Assembly: GCF_015291625.1 (NCBI RefSeq)
Contig: NZ_CP030047.1
Span: 5,456,001 to 5,520,000 of the forward strand
DNA: 64,000 nt
Reading direction: 5' to 3'
Source of the DNA: Bradyrhizobium sp. CCBAU 53421
GTDB taxonomy: Bacteria; Pseudomonadota; Alphaproteobacteria; Rhizobiales; Xanthobacteraceae
Positions 63,620 through 64,000 of this stretch are shown here, one piece after another; positions within the stretch are counted from its first letter, which is position 1, and each line of letters opens with the position of its first letter. The translations under genes were made by a program, and so were the position numbers. The notes under the pieces were generated by a model. It made no database searches. It worked only from the letters and a program-made list of their open reading frames with translations, and was not told where the DNA came from.

Positions 63620-64000
63620 ATGGCGCGTATGGTTCGCCAATCCCTCGTCAAATTCGATGCACCGCTGTGCGAAACCATCGTCGACACGCCGAGGCCCCAG
63701 GGACGCGAAGTGCTTGTTCGCATCGAGCGCTGCGGCCTGTGCCATTCCGATCTCCACATCCAGGACGGTTACGCCGATCTCGGCGGCGGCAAGAAACTGG
63801 ACACTACCCGCGGCATGGCCCTGCCCTTCACGCTCGGCCATGAGATCGCGGGTGTCGTCGACGAGGTCGGTCCCGATGCGCCGAAGGATCTGATCGGAAC
63901 GAAGAAGGCGGTCTTCCCCTGGATCGGCTGCGGCCAGTGCCGCGACTGTCTCGCCGGCGACGAGAATCTCTGCGTCAAGCAGCGCTTCCTCGGCGTCTCC
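63620..64000 (+). CDS. Zinc-type alcohol dehydrogenase, cut by window end
   Basis: The first 127 residues of a medium-chain zinc dehydrogenase. CGLCHSDLH and GHEIAG carry the catalytic-zinc ligands, and GCGQCRDCLAGDENLC holds the four structural-zinc cysteines. AGGAG lies nine bases before the ATG at 63620. It follows rsmA by 19 bases on the same strand. The nucleotide-binding domain lies outside the window. Confidence 0.9.
   Translation, partial: MARMVRQSLVKFDAPLCETIVDTPRPQGREVLVRIERCGLCHSDLHIQDGYADLGGGKKLDTTRGMALPFTLGHEIAGVVDEVGPDAPKDLIGTKKAVFPWIGCGQCRDCLAGDENLCVKQRFLGVS

Noticed and set aside
1..64000. tRNA, rRNA and CRISPR
   Set aside because: No cloverleaf, no rRNA stretch and no regularly spaced direct repeats were seen on reading.

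Overview
The window is high-GC chromosomal DNA of an alphaproteobacterium of the order Hyphomicrobiales, most probably Bradyrhizobium or a very close relative. The evidence is a eukaryotic-type glutamine synthetase II behind a sigma-54 promoter, a DUF2735 gene divergent from it, HdaA in place of Hda, a perfect CtrA box, and many inverted-repeat intergenic elements of the kind that litter Bradyrhizobium genomes. I see no rRNA, tRNA, CRISPR array, prophage, transposase or conjugation gene. This is ordinary core and near-core chromosome, about 66 genes densely packed on both strands.

Layout. 1-2.3 kb: a leftward run of a two-domain GrlR-type protein, a ModA-like binding protein without signal peptide, and a Sel1-repeat protein. 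2.4-4.4 kb: glnII and DUF2735, divergent. 4.4-15.1 kb: single enzymes (MliC-type inhibitor, tyrosine phosphatase, SGNH hydrolase, SDR, FemAB-like acyltransferase, a second GrlR-type protein, a DUF2161 nuclease-fold protein, monooxygenase, GNAT, thioesterase, BtuF-like protein, M20 deacylase). 14.4-16.7 kb: a PNPOx-family gene divergent from a MocR regulator. 16.8-23.4 kb: small exported proteins, CreA, an L,D-transpeptidase, a glutathione peroxidase, a polysaccharide deacetylase and a DHFR-like reductase. 23.5-32.4 kb: DoxX, MaeB, a large unknown envelope protein, AspRS and SelO. 32.5-38.8 kb: quinone oxidoreductase with divergent LysR, ChrA, an acyltransferase-3 protein and an OpgC-like protein of visibly lower GC.

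39.4-53.5 kb holds housekeeping genes: rnd, cold-shock protein, purM-purN, a CDP-alcohol phosphatidyltransferase, hdaA, ppk-ppx, TerC, ndk, an ABC-F ATPase and a lipoprotein. 53.6-64 kb is the best-organised part: pepA-holC points left, and lptF-lptG-lptD-surA-pdxA-rsmA points right in near-continuous overlap, ending in a zinc alcohol dehydrogenase cut by the window edge. This places the inner-membrane (LptFG) and outer-membrane (LptD) ends of lipopolysaccharide export, plus an outer-membrane-protein chaperone, in one transcription unit.

The most interesting regulatory sequences I could read directly are the -24/-12 promoter of glnII, a PhoB-type direct repeat before ppk, a perfect CtrA box between pepA and lptF, and an inverted repeat in the MocR intergenic region. 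The most curious sequence is a tandem repeat that re-copies the last codons and stop of glnII. I found no clear undescribed multi-gene system; the GrlR-type/ModA-like/Sel1 run is the closest candidate.
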